Shown one piece after another: positions 49,848 through 59,900 of a stretch of 64,000 nucleotides of DNA. How positions within the stretch are numbered: position 1 is the first letter of the stretch; each line of letters starts with the position of its first letter. The translations under genes were made by a program, and so were the position numbers. This DNA is from Oxalicibacterium solurbis (GTDB lineage Bacteria > Pseudomonadota > Gammaproteobacteria > Burkholderiales > Burkholderiaceae_D): contig NZ_BMDP01000003.1 of NCBI RefSeq assembly GCF_014635845.1, positions 372,001 to 436,000 on the forward strand. Direction: 5' to 3'. A model generated the notes under the pieces. The model had not been told where the DNA came from. It searched no databases and saw nothing but the letters and a program-made list of their open reading frames with translations.

Positions 49848-52205
49848 ATGAACAAGTTTCAGCGAAAGCTGACCGCAGTCGCAGTCGGCATGATGCTGTC
49901 GGCATCGGTGCTGGCACAAACCGGCCCGGTTGATCTGGATATAGCGCCGCAACCGCTCGGGCAGGCATTGAATGCGCTGGCCCGCCAGTCGGGAGCGCAA
50001 ATCGTGTTTGTCAGCGAGGTAACAGTTGGCAAGTCGGCACCGGCGATCAAGGGCAAGATGACGGTACGCGAGGCGCTGGACCGTTTGCTGGAGGATTCCG
50101 GCTTGCGTATCCAGGCGTCGGATGAGCGTACGTTCGCCGTCGTTCCTGCCGGCACGGCTGCTGCCGGTGAAAGTGTATTGCCGGTGGTGAATGTTTCGGC
50201 AACGACGGGCGATTTGCCGTCAGCTTATGCAGGTGGCCAAGTGGCGCGTGGCGGCAATGTGGGCATGTTGGGAAATACCAATTTCATGGACACGCCCTTC
50301 AATCAGACAAGCTATACGTCCAAAGCCATCGAAGACCAGCAGGCGCGCAGCTTGTCGGACTTGCTGATTGACGATCCTTCAGTGCGTCTTTCGAGTGCAC
50401 GCACCAATATCAACGAAGATTTTTCCATTCGCGGTTTTACTGTTGCGAGCCAGGACGTTGCACTCAACGGCATGTATGGTTTGATGCCGTATTTTCGAGT
50501 TCCGGTGGAAATGGCGGAGCGCGTGGAAGTGTTGAAAGGCCCATCGGCTCTGCTCAACGGCATGCCGACAAGCGGCAATGTCGGTGGCGCAATCAATGTT
50601 GTACCGAAGCGCGCGCATGATGAACCGTTGACACGTGTTACTGCCAATTACGTATCGGACTCGATTGGTGGTGGTCAGGTCGACATTGGCCGGCGATTCG
50701 GCGAGCGCAAGGAATTCGGCGTGCGTTTCAATGGCGCTTATCGTGATGGCGATACGGCGATCGACAAGCAGCAGCAGGAAGATCAGGTGTACGCGCTGGC
50801 CTTAGACTATCGCGGTGAGCGACTACGGACTTCACTGGATTTGATTTATCAGAAGCAGGATATCGATCGCGTTGTGCGTCAATTTCAAGTAAATAGTGGA
50901 TTGACTGCCATGCCGAAAGTGCCGGACTCCGACTTGAACTATCCAGGTTATGGCCGCTCTGAGACCACCGACAAGACGATTGTTGCACGGGCAGAATACG
51001 ATGTAACGGATGACGTGACCATCTACGGCGGCGTGGGGAATCGCAGGCATAGCATGGACGCGCTCGCCGGCAATCCGGAGTTGCTGGACACTGCGGGCAA
51101 TTTCAATTCGGCCCCGGCCTGGCAATTGTTTGACGTAAAAGACGAATCCTATGAGGCCGGTGCAAATGTGCGGTTCAATACCGGATCGATCAAACACAAG
51201 CTGGCCTTGAATTACTCCCGCGTCGAGCAGAATCAGGACATCTACATGACGTTCTTTGCTCCGCGTAATTCGAATTTGTATGCGCCCATATACAGCGATA
51301 CACCCAGTGTGGCGGGGTTGAATCCACAAAAGCTGCCATATATCGAAACCACTCTAACCAGTTATGCCTTGGCCGACACGTTGTCGTTCATGGATGACAA
51401 GGTCAAGCTTACGCTTGGCGCTCGTCATCAGAATGTGGAACAGCAGAATTATGAATTTGGTACGGGAGTGCCAGGACAACCATATGACAAATCTGCAGTT
51501 ACGCCAGTCGTGGGTGTCGTTGTACAACCATCCGATGGCTTATCGCTGTATGCAAACTATATCGAGGGGTTGTCCCCGGGGGCAATTGCACCCATAGGAA
51601 CGACTAACGCGGGCACCATCTTCTCGCCATACAAAACGAAACAGTATGAAGTCGGCACCAAGCTCGACTGGGGCCGTTTCGCAACAACTGTGAGCGTATT
51701 CCAGATCGAACGTCCTAGTGCAACCACGTTCAACAATGTGTTTTCGGTGAACGGCGAACAGCGTAATCGTGGTGTCGAGTTGAATGTCTTTGGTGAAGTT
51801 GCCAAGCATGTTCGCCTGATCGGTGGCGCTGCTTATACGCAAGGCAAGCTCACGCGCGCAGCGGGCGGTGTCAATGAAGGAAATGACGCAGTAGCCGTTC
51901 CTCGTTGGCAAGCAAATCTGGGCATCGATTGGGACAATGTCTTTACACCGGGGCTCGGGCTGAATGCGCGCGTCGTGTATACCGGCGACCAATATGTTGA
52001 TTCGGCAAACAATCTGGAGATCCCTTCATGGACGCGCTTCGATGTTGGTGCGCGATATCAAACGCGCATTGGTTCCAAGCCGGTGACGTTCCGCGCCAAT
52101 ATTGAAAACGTGTTCGATAAAGATTATTGGGCTTCATCCAATGCCGGCTATTTGTATGTCGGTGCGCCGCGCACTTTCCTGCTTTCGGCAACAGTGGACT
52201 TCTAA
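49848..52205 (+). CDS. TonB-dependent siderophore receptor with N-terminal signalling (STN) domain
   Basis: 785 residues from the ATG at 49848 (RBS gggaga); an in-frame ATG four codons upstream lacks an RBS. A signal peptide ends near VLAQ. Residues ~25-100 form the STN domain (LDIAPQPLGQALNALARQSG). The plug (RSLSDLLIDDPSVR ... INEDFSIRGF ... ERVEVLKGPSALLNG) and beta-barrel follow, ending in FLLSATVDF with the C-terminal Phe. It imports a ferric siderophore and signals through FecR. The siderophore is not identifiable from sequence alone. Confidence 0.93.
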   Translation: MNKFQRKLTAVAVGMMLSASVLAQTGPVDLDIAPQPLGQALNALARQSGAQIVFVSEVTVGKSAPAIKGKMTVREALDRLLEDSGLRIQASDERTFAVVPAGTAAAGESVLPVVNVSATTGDLPSAYAGGQVARGGNVGMLGNTNFMDTPFNQTSYTSKAIEDQQARSLSDLLIDDPSVRLSSARTNINEDFSIRGFTVASQDVALNGMYGLMPYFRVPVEMAERVEVLKGPSALLNGMPTSGNVGGAINVVPKRAHDEPLTRVTANYVSDSIGGGQVDIGRRFGERKEFGVRFNGAYRDGDTAIDKQQQEDQVYALALDYRGERLRTSLDLIYQKQDIDRVVRQFQVNSGLTAMPKVPDSDLNYPGYGRSETTDKTIVARAEYDVTDDVTIYGGVGNRRHSMDALAGNPELLDTAGNFNSAPAWQLFDVKDESYEAGANVRFNTGSIKHKLALNYSRVEQNQDIYMTFFAPRNSNLYAPIYSDTPSVAGLNPQKLPYIETTLTSYALADTLSFMDDKVKLTLGARHQNVEQQNYEFGTGVPGQPYDKSAVTPVVGVVVQPSDGLSLYANYIEGLSPGAIAPIGTTNAGTIFSPYKTKQYEVGTKLDWGRFATTVSVFQIERPSATTFNNVFSVNGEQRNRGVELNVFGEVAKHVRLIGGAAYTQGKLTRAAGGVNEGNDAVAVPRWQANLGIDWDNVFTPGLGLNARVVYTGDQYVDSANNLEIPSWTRFDVGARYQTRIGSKPVTFRANIENVFDKDYWASSNAGYLYVGAPRTFLLSATVDF

Positions 52206-52279
52206 TTGCGCATTCGCTTCAGTCCGTCGTGTCGGCATCTGCCGGCCGGCGGATATGTCATTAGTGACAAAGGATATTT

Positions 52280-53509
52280 ATGAGCAAGCAATCATCCATA
52301 CGTACCTGGTCATGGATACATAAGTGGAGCAGCCTGATTTGCACGCTGTTCCTGCTGATGCTTTGCATCACCGGATTGCCGTTGATCTTCCATGAAGAAA
52401 TCGACCACCTGACAGGCGAACCGGAAGCGCCTGTCATGCCTGCCGGCACACCTCGCCAGAGCCTGGATCGCATTACCGAGGCGGCGCGTGCGCATTATCC
52501 GGATCAGGTCATCCAGTTCCTGTCGTGGGATCAGGAGGAGCATCCTCACATGATTTTCGTCGGCATGAACAAATCGCTGCAGGCTTCTCCGGATACGCGC
52601 AAGGCGCTCATCTATGACGGTCGCACCGCGCAACTGCTCGATACGCCGAACGATCAGGAAGGATTCATGTACGTGATGCTGAAACTGCATACGGACATGT
52701 TTGCCGGTTTGCCGGGCAAGCTCTTTCTTGGCGTGATGGGTTTGCTGTTTGTGATCGCGATCGTGTCCGGCGTTGTCTTGTACAGCCCGTTCATGCGCAA
52801 ACTGGAATTCGGAACCATCCGAAAATCGCGCTCGCCAAGATTGAAGTGGCTGGATATGCACAACCTGCTGGGCATCGTGGCACTGGTCTGGACGATGGTG
52901 GTGGGCCTGACTGGCGTGATCAACACACTGAGCGACGTGGTGCTCTATGCTTGGCAGAACGGCCAGCTTGCCGAAATGGTGGCGCCGTATAAGAACATGG
53001 CACCGTTGCAGGAGCAGGGTTCAACGGAAAATGCAGTGCGTGTGGCGGAAAAGGCTGCGCCGCATATGGAATCCTCTTTCGTTGCCTTTCCTGGCACCGT
53101 GTTTACCAGCCAGCATCACTATGCCGTTTTCATGAAAGGCAATACGCCGTTGACGTCGCGCCTGTTGATGCCGGCTCTGGTCGATGCGGAAACCGGCAAG
53201 CTGACCGATATGCGTGAGATGCCGTGGTACGTGCAGACGTTGTTCCTGTCGCAGCCGCTGCACTTCGGCGATTACGGTGGCCTGCCGCTGAAGATCTTGT
53301 GGACATTCCTGGACATTGCAACCATCGTCATTCTCGGAAGCGGACTTTATCTATGGTTGCGCCGCCGTCAGGTCATCGCGGAACTGCCGGAGGCGGAATC
53401 GATTGGCCTGATTGATGACAAGGCAGCAGTGCCGGGCGCGGCAAAAGAAACAGGACAAGAATCAGCATCAGGAACGGTGCAAGAGGCAATACAGGGAGCG
53501 GCACGATGA
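52280..53509 (+). CDS. PepSY-domain inner membrane protein
   Basis: 409 residues. Four hydrophobic helices: ICTLFLLMLCITGLPLIF, a second near FLGVMGLLFVIAIVSGVVLY, a third near LGIVALVWTMVVGLTGVIN and a last near TFLDIATIVILGSGLYLW. The order (W.(H)KW at the start, HxD/E motifs, PepSY loops between) matches the PiuB-like PepSY-associated TM family, commonly placed behind siderophore receptors and thought to take part in ferric siderophore reduction. It ends overlapping the small membrane gene. Confidence 0.85.
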   Translation: MSKQSSIRTWSWIHKWSSLICTLFLLMLCITGLPLIFHEEIDHLTGEPEAPVMPAGTPRQSLDRITEAARAHYPDQVIQFLSWDQEEHPHMIFVGMNKSLQASPDTRKALIYDGRTAQLLDTPNDQEGFMYVMLKLHTDMFAGLPGKLFLGVMGLLFVIAIVSGVVLYSPFMRKLEFGTIRKSRSPRLKWLDMHNLLGIVALVWTMVVGLTGVINTLSDVVLYAWQNGQLAEMVAPYKNMAPLQEQGSTENAVRVAEKAAPHMESSFVAFPGTVFTSQHHYAVFMKGNTPLTSRLLMPALVDAETGKLTDMREMPWYVQTLFLSQPLHFGDYGGLPLKILWTFLDIATIVILGSGLYLWLRRRQVIAELPEAESIGLIDDKAAVPGAAKETGQESASGTVQEAIQGAAR

Positions 53510-53697
53510 ACAACACAGATCGAAACGACGCATCTCGTCCAATCAGCATCTGGCGCTGGCCGCTGATATTGGGCATTGCCAGTGCAGTCGGCCTGCTCAG
53601 CGCACTGATTGGCGACGATGTCTACGACGTGCTGTCGTGGTGTCTGCTGGCGCTGCCGCTGATCATGATCGTGCGTGCGATGCGATCGGCGCAGTGA
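53506..53697 (+). CDS. Small membrane protein behind the PepSY gene
   Basis: 63 residues with two hydrophobic helices (WPLILGIASAVGLLSALI and VLSWCLLALPLIMIV) separated by GDDVYD. It starts by an ATGA overlap with the PepSY gene, so it is translationally coupled. Small proteins of this type often follow PepSY membrane proteins in iron-uptake operons; the role is unknown. Confidence 0.75.
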   Translation: MNNTDRNDASRPISIWRWPLILGIASAVGLLSALIGDDVYDVLSWCLLALPLIMIVRAMRSAQ

Positions 53698-53701
53698 AGA
53701 A

Positions 53702-53908
53702 TCAGGGCTTGCTCTTCTCTCTTCTGAACCACGCCGATATCTTCGGCCAGAAAATGGCAAGCCCGATACCCAGTACGAACAGGAAGATGGCCGCGACCAT
53801 TTTCACGATCGGGTAATTCAAGGCATCGTTTGCCACCAGCCAGCTGGCAACGACGCCGCCTGCCGTCAGCAGGACTCGAACGAACAGACTCAGTATGGCT
53901 TCCTCCAT
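53702..53908 (-). CDS. Small membrane protein, 68 aa
   Basis: Two hydrophobic helices (ILSLFVRVLLTAGGVVASWLV and IVKMVAAIFLFVLGIGLAIFW) and a basic tail (FRREKSKP). Codon bias and hydrophobic pattern support it; the ribosome site is weak. It converges with the iron operon. No family recognised. Confidence 0.6.
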   Translation of the reverse strand: MEEAILSLFVRVLLTAGGVVASWLVANDALNYPIVKMVAAIFLFVLGIGLAIFWPKISAWFRREKSKP

Positions 53909-54007
53909 CCAATACGCTCGATGCCATTATAGGTAGCAGACGGGCGGTTGTCGGATTTTCGGCAAGGACGATCTTCATGGGTGCCCGTCCCGCGCTAAAT
54001 CCGGAAT

Positions 54008-56398
54008 TTACGCAGACGCATCTCTCTCTGCAAAGAGGGATTTTCTGACGATGGCGTGAATGCCGATATTGCCGTTGACGATCTGCGTCAGGCCGAAGTC
54101 GATGGCGACCGACATCAAAGAGACGGCTTCGTCTTCCGTCAGCCCTTTTGCGACCATCAGGAATTTGCGCGTCTTGCGGAAGGCATCGCGCATGGCGAGA
54201 TCCAGCGTGCTTTTCTTGTAGACCTCGGATTGTGCGGTGGCGCCCAGTTCCGCAAGATAGTTGGGATAGCTGAAACCCAGGATGACCCATTCGTCCCGGG
54301 TTTCGATGAAGGGGAAATCCAGATCCTGGAACTGGCTGCTGCTTCCTTTCTTGTGCAACACGAGCTGGAATTCTCCGGTCAGCGAACATTCGATCGCCGT
54401 GCCGCAGATTTCGGAATCGCCCTGCGAGGCATGCGGATCGCCGACGGAGAAAAGTCCGCCGGCCACCTGCACGGGAAGAAATACGCTGGAGCCGGGGGCG
54501 GCGCGCCAGTTGTCGATATTGCCGCCGAAGGAACCCGGCGGTACGGAATCCACATTGCCTTCGAAATTGGGTGCCACTGCCATGACGCCGAAATGCGGCC
54601 TGACAGGAATGCGTACGCCCTTCAGGACATCCCGCTTTTTTTCGATCGTGGAATGATCGACCGGAATGCCGGGATAGTCGATCAGCTCGTGACGTACGCC
54701 GGAAGGGTCTACCTGCGGCGTCCAGCGGAAGCTGTACAGGGCGCGGGCGAACTTCTCGAAACCGGTTTCCTCGATCTCGTAAATCGTGATGACTTCGCGC
54801 TGCTTGGGCGCGGTGATCAGGTCGCGATAGTGATAGCCCCACCAGGTGGCAGCATTGCTGCCGTACGCTTTGCCTGGCACCGCCTGGCTTGGCCTGAATG
54901 CGACGTCGAGGATGCGCACCTCCAGAATGTCGTCCGGCTGCGCATCGCGAATCATGATGGGCCCGGTGCAGATATGCACGCCAAAACCCTCGCCGGGGCC
55001 TCTGCCGTAAACGGAGCCGTCGATCGGCCCCGCGCCGCGGCGATTGATCGCCTTGCCATCGTGATCCCAGCGGAAGATGTCTTCCGCATCGGGATCGCCC
55101 TTGATCATCAGCGCGTGATCGTCATAGGCATGCTGGGTGATCGTTTCTATGGTGAGAAAGTCACCGCTGTTGACGGTCAGGATCGGCTTTAAAGATTTGC
55201 AGAAATATCCCCAGTGAATCGTCTTTCTCGTCGCGGCGAGATGGTGGTGATTTTTTTTCTGTTGCCGCTTCTGTTTCGTTGATGCCAGCCGCAGCGTTGT
55301 GCCGATGGCGCCTTCGGAATGGAATTCGGCGAGTGCATCCCATTCCATATCTTCCTGGTCTTCCAACTTGAGAAAGGCCGGGCTGCCGCGATACGCATTC
55401 GACTGGGGTTTGGGCGCGGCACGCCATTCGCGCGGCGTCACGTTGTATTCCTGGCTGAATGCGCGGCTGAAGTTCGCAGCATCCGTGAAGCCCCATCTGT
55501 CGCAGATTTCCAGAATGGTCAGATGCGCCAGGGCCGGATCGCCCAGATCGATGCGGCAGCGCTCCAGCCTTCTTTTCTTCAGGTATTGCGTGAAGGTGGT
55601 GCCGATGGTCAGGAACAGTTTTTGAACGTAACGGGAGGAAATCTTTTCCGCTTCAGTTAGCTGTTGCAATGAAAACTCTGGCTCGGACAGATTGAGCTCG
55701 ATGGTCTTGCAGACACGCTTCAACTGACTGAGCTGGGTGGAGCTGGATCGCTTGGCGTTGTTCAGCGCTTCGACCTGCGGCCCCTTGTGCTGGGCCAGTG
55801 TCGACAGCAGCAGGCTTTCCAGCGCCACTTCGATTTGCGACAGGTCTTCCGGCTGGATGTCGCCCAGGCTGCCGGAAATCGAATCGAGCAGCGCAAAAAT
55901 GGCATTGGCTGTGCCGCTTCCTCTTTGGATGAGCGTGTGTCCTTCCGGGATGGAGCGGAGCAACCGCAGCAGCAGGCTGACACCTTTGAGACAGATAAAG
56001 GTGGCGTGGAAATCCGAGAGAAATTCAAGCTGCCAGTTCTGGGTGGGGTCGATGATCAGGACATGATTGGTATCGAACTGGCTGGCTTCGGCCGCCGTCC
56101 TGATATAGCCGCTTCCCGCGCGCAGCTGGACAACGAGGACGGCCTGGCCGCCCTGGTTGAGGTAATGGCGGATCAGCCCGCTATCAGGTGTGATGACCTG
56201 CGGCGTGGCATGGATTTCGGCATAAATCGATTGCAGCGTCGAGACGCATTTCCAGCCGTTGCTGCTGAGTTTTGCTTCCGTCTTTCCCTTCGGGCTGAAC
56301 TTGAGCATCAGGTCGGCGAGAATTTCCGTCCACGCATCGCTGCGCAGCGCATTCGGTATGACGTCGGTATTGAATCGCCAGTTTTGCATGATGCTCAA
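54008..56398 (-). CDS. Fusion of AraC-type regulator and acetamidase/formamidase
   Basis: 796 residues in one uninterrupted frame. Residues ~25-200 match the N-terminal sensing domain of AraC regulators of the AraC_binding_2/NitR type. Residues ~225-327 are the double helix-turn-helix (LTEAEKISSRYVQKLFLTIG ... CDRWGFTDAANFSRAFSQEY, NVTPREWR). A basic linker (373-392) leads to an acetamidase/formamidase domain (~395-790) with the family metal/active-site stretch DPHASQGDSEICGTAIE (654-670). The enzyme half should hydrolyse an amide to ammonia and an acid. A regulator with a built-in enzyme of this type is unusual; it might sense and consume its own inducer. No second amidase gene is nearby. 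Confidence 0.85.
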   Translation of the reverse strand: MSIMQNWRFNTDVIPNALRSDAWTEILADLMLKFSPKGKTEAKLSSNGWKCVSTLQSIYAEIHATPQVITPDSGLIRHYLNQGGQAVLVVQLRAGSGYIRTAAEASQFDTNHVLIIDPTQNWQLEFLSDFHATFICLKGVSLLLRLLRSIPEGHTLIQRGSGTANAIFALLDSISGSLGDIQPEDLSQIEVALESLLLSTLAQHKGPQVEALNNAKRSSSTQLSQLKRVCKTIELNLSEPEFSLQQLTEAEKISSRYVQKLFLTIGTTFTQYLKKRRLERCRIDLGDPALAHLTILEICDRWGFTDAANFSRAFSQEYNVTPREWRAAPKPQSNAYRGSPAFLKLEDQEDMEWDALAEFHSEGAIGTTLRLASTKQKRQQKKNHHHLAATRKTIHWGYFCKSLKPILTVNSGDFLTIETITQHAYDDHALMIKGDPDAEDIFRWDHDGKAINRRGAGPIDGSVYGRGPGEGFGVHICTGPIMIRDAQPDDILEVRILDVAFRPSQAVPGKAYGSNAATWWGYHYRDLITAPKQREVITIYEIEETGFEKFARALYSFRWTPQVDPSGVRHELIDYPGIPVDHSTIEKKRDVLKGVRIPVRPHFGVMAVAPNFEGNVDSVPPGSFGGNIDNWRAAPGSSVFLPVQVAGGLFSVGDPHASQGDSEICGTAIECSLTGEFQLVLHKKGSSSQFQDLDFPFIETRDEWVILGFSYPNYLAELGATAQSEVYKKSTLDLAMRDAFRKTRKFLMVAKGLTEDEAVSLMSVAIDFGLTQIVNGNIGIHAIVRKSLFAERDASA

Positions 56399-56436
56399 AT
56401 GAAGGTGCCGCTTGTCTGCGCAGGGCGGACAGGACG

Positions 56437-56456
56437 TTGTCGATACATTGTCGATA
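56437..56456 (-). promoter_or_regulatory. Phased direct repeats, candidate AraC-type binding site
   Basis: ttgtcgata at 56437-56445 and again at 56448-56456, 11 bp centre to centre, about one helical turn. This is the usual geometry for the two helix-turn-helix units of an AraC protein. It lies ~40-60 bp before the start of the AraC-amidase fusion gene. Confidence 0.55.
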
Positions 56457-56483
56457 TATCGCCGTCCGATTCGATGGCGATAT
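56456..56483. repeat. 8-bp inverted repeat upstream of the AraC-amidase gene
   Basis: atatcgcc (56456-56463) and ggcgatat (56476-56483) are perfect inverted copies with a 12-nt spacer, next to the phased direct repeats. It may be part of the control region. Confidence 0.4.
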
Positions 56484-56927
56484 GCCGGGATTTAAAATTT
56501 CCGGATCGGTGGTGTCCGAGAGATCGTCCCTGCTCCTCCGACACCGGATTTATTGTCCAGTTTGGATGATTTTTGTGTCGTCGGCCAGAAGTTGATCAAT
56601 TGCAATCGTTTCGCACGGCAATGCCCGAATCCTCTGATGTGACCGGAAGCGAGAATTGTCGGTGCCTGACGCAAGACTTTCACAATTGCCCGGCAGCCTC
56701 TTGTTCTTGGGCGCACAAATTCTGGTCAGATGGCGAATTGCACATTCGGGAAAACTGACGGATTTGTCATTTTCCGGTCAGCAACAAGACATTGACGCTG
56801 CGGTATATTGGCTGCCCTGTGGCGCCATGCGCCTCGCTTTGCGGCGCACGCAAGAGCGTGTATCCGGCAGGTGTAGATGCCATACCCACCGGATGCTGCC
56901 TGTCTATCAGAAACGGAATTTACCCAG

Positions 56928-59900
56928 ATGTGGATCGTTAAAATCGCCCTGCGGCGGCCGTACACCTTCCTCGTGATGGCGCTGCTGATCTTCCTCGCCA
57001 CGCCGATCACGTTGCAGCGCATGGCGACCGATATCTTCCCCGATATCAATATCCCGGTGATCAGCATCGTCTGGAAATACACCGGCATGTCGGCCGAAGA
57101 GATGGGGCAGCGCATCACCTCCATCAACGAGCGCGTGCTGACGACCACCGTCAACGACATCGAACACATCGAATCGCAAACGCTGGGCGGCGTGGCGGTA
57201 ATCAAGGTGTTCTTCCAGCCGAAGGCGAATATCCAGACGGCGATCGCGCAGGTCACGGCGGTCGAGCAGGTGATCGTGAAGCAGATGCCGCCGGGCACGA
57301 CGCCGCCGTTGATCATCCAGTATTCCGCTTCCAGCATCCCGGTCATCCAGCTCGGCCTGTCAAGCAAGTCGATGTCGGAGCAGGCCCTGTTCGATACGGC
57401 GTTGAACGCGGTGCGCACCAAGCTGGTGACGATTCCGGGCGTGGCGATTCCGTATCCGTATGGCGGCAAGAGCCGCGTGGTGTCGGTCGATCTGGATTCG
57501 CAGGCATTGCAGGCCAAAGGACTGTCGCCGACCGATGTCGTCAACGCCATCAGCGCACAAAACCTGATCCTGCCTAGCGGCACCGCCAAGTTCGGCGATA
57601 CCGAATACACGGTCAAGATGAACGGTTCGCCGCAGGTGCTGGATGAACTGAACGATCTGCCGGTACGCACGACCAGCGGCGCCACCGTCTATCTGGGTGA
57701 AGTGGCGCACGTGCGCGACGGCTTCACGCCGCAGACCAACATCGTGCGCCACAACGGCGAGCGCGGCGTGCTGCTGTCGGTGCTGAAGAACGGCGGCGCA
57801 TCGACGCTGGAAATCGTCGACAACCTGAAGGCCTCGCTGAAAGACATCATGCCGACGCTGCCGGACGGCGTCGACCTGATCACGCTGTTCGATCAGTCCG
57901 TCTTCGTCAAATCCGCGGTGAGCGGCGTCGTGCATGAAGGTCTGATCGCGGGCTGCCTGACGGCGGCGATGATCCTGCTGTTCCTCGGCAACTGGCGCAC
58001 CACCTGCATCATCGCGATCTCGATTCCGCTGTCGGTGCTGTCGTCCATCCTTGCGCTGAATGCACTGGGCGAGACGATCAACATCATGACGCTGGGCGGG
58101 CTGGCGCTCTCGGTCGGCATCCTGGTCGACGATGCGACGGTGACGATCGAGAACATCGAGCGCTATCTGCACATGGGACACGATCTGGAAACCGCGATCC
58201 TCGAAGGCGCGGGCGAGATCGCGGTGCCGGCGCTGGTGGCGACGTTGTGCATCTGCATCGTGTTCGTGCCGATGTTCTTCCTGACCGGCGTGGCGCGCTA
58301 TCTGTTCGTGCCGTTGGCCGAGGCGGTGATCTTCGCGATGCTGGCGTCGTACATCCTGTCGCGTACGCTGGTGCCGACGCTGGTGATGCTGTTCATGCGC
58401 AACGCCAGGCATGGTGACAAAGGTCCGGACCACAAGCCCAGCATGCTGGAGCGCGTGTATACCAAGTTCGACGCGCAGTTCGAACGCATGCGCGGCGTCT
58501 ACATCGTCATCCTCAGTACGCTGTTGCCGCGTCGCCGTTTCTACGCATCGGTCTTTCTCGGTTTCTGTGTACTGTCCAGCGGCCTGTATCTGGCGTTGGG
58601 GCGCGACTTCTTCCCGAGTGTCGATGCCGGCCTGATGCGCCTGCACTTCCGCGCGCCGACCGGCACGCGTATCGAGGAAACCGCAAGGCTGGCCGACCAG
58701 ATCGAAGCCGTCATTCGCGAACGGATTCCGGCCGACGAACTGGATGCCGTGCTCGACAATCTCGGCCTGCCTTATTCCGGCATCAATCTTTCATACAGCA
58801 ACGCCGGCACGATTGGCACACTGGATGGCGAAATCCAGATCGCACTGAAGAAAGGCCATGCGCCGACCGACGACTACGTGCGCGAACTGCGGCGCGAATT
58901 GCCGAAGCGCTTCCCCGGCATCGAATTCTTCTTCCAGCCGGCCGACGTCGTCACGCAGATTCTGAACTTCGGCTTGCCGGCGGCGATCGACGTGCAATTC
59001 TCCGGGAAAGATATCGTCGACAACTACTATCTGGCCACCGAGCTTGAGAAGGAGCTCAAGAAGATTCCGGGCGCGGTGGATGTGCACGTCCACCAGCGCA
59101 TCGACCAGCCGACGGTGCAGCTGAACATGGACCGCAACAAGATGCAGCAACTTGGGCTGAACGCCAACAACGTCGCGCAGAACGTGCTGGTGCCGTTGTC
59201 CGGCAGCTTCCAGACGGCGCCGGCCTTCTGGCTGAATCCGAATAACGGCATCTCCTACGACATCTCGATACAGACGCCGCAATACAACGTCGATTCGCTG
59301 GATACCTTGCTGCGGATGCCGGTCGGTACCGGCAATCCGGCGGTGCCGACGCAATTGCTGGGTAATCTGGTGACCACTCAGTCCGCGCGCCAGCTGGCGA
59401 TCGTATCGCGCTACAACATTTCGCCGGTGGTCGATGTATTCGTCAGCGTCAGCGGGCGCGATCTCGGTTCGGTCGCGTCCGAAGTCGAACGCGAGGTGGC
59501 GAAGATCCAGCATAAATTGCCGAAGGGATCGAAAATCACGATACGCGGCCAGGTGGAAACGATGAAGACATCGTTCGTCGGCCTCGGTATCGGCCTGGTG
59601 ATGGCGATCGTGCTGGTCTACCTGCTGATCGTCGTCAACTTCCAGTCGTGGATCGATCCGCTGATCATCATCAGCGCGCTGCCGGCGGCGCTGGCCGGCA
59701 TTGCGTGGATGCTGTTCCTGACCGGCACCACACTCTCGGTGCCGGCGCTGACCGGCGCGATCATGACGATGGGCGTGGCGACGGCCAACAGTATCCTGCT
59801 GGTATCGTTCGCGCGGCAGCGATTGCTGGCCGGCGAGACGCCGCTGGCCGCTGCGCTGGAAGCCGGCGCCACGCGTATCCGTCCGGTGCTGATGACGGCA

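Larger units (their letters stand above)
56399..56927. other. Intergenic region between the AraC-amidase fusion and the RND operon
   Basis: 529 bp between divergent genes. Close to the fusion gene it holds two direct repeats ttgtcgata and an 8-bp inverted repeat (see separate entries). Nearer the permease gene nothing with a recognised signature was seen; it should contain the RND operon promoter. Confidence 0.5.

Noticed and set aside
57360-58646. Long minus-strand frame opposite the RND permease
   Set aside because: Composition (His/Gln/Arg rich) and lack of start signals mark it as an antisense artefact.
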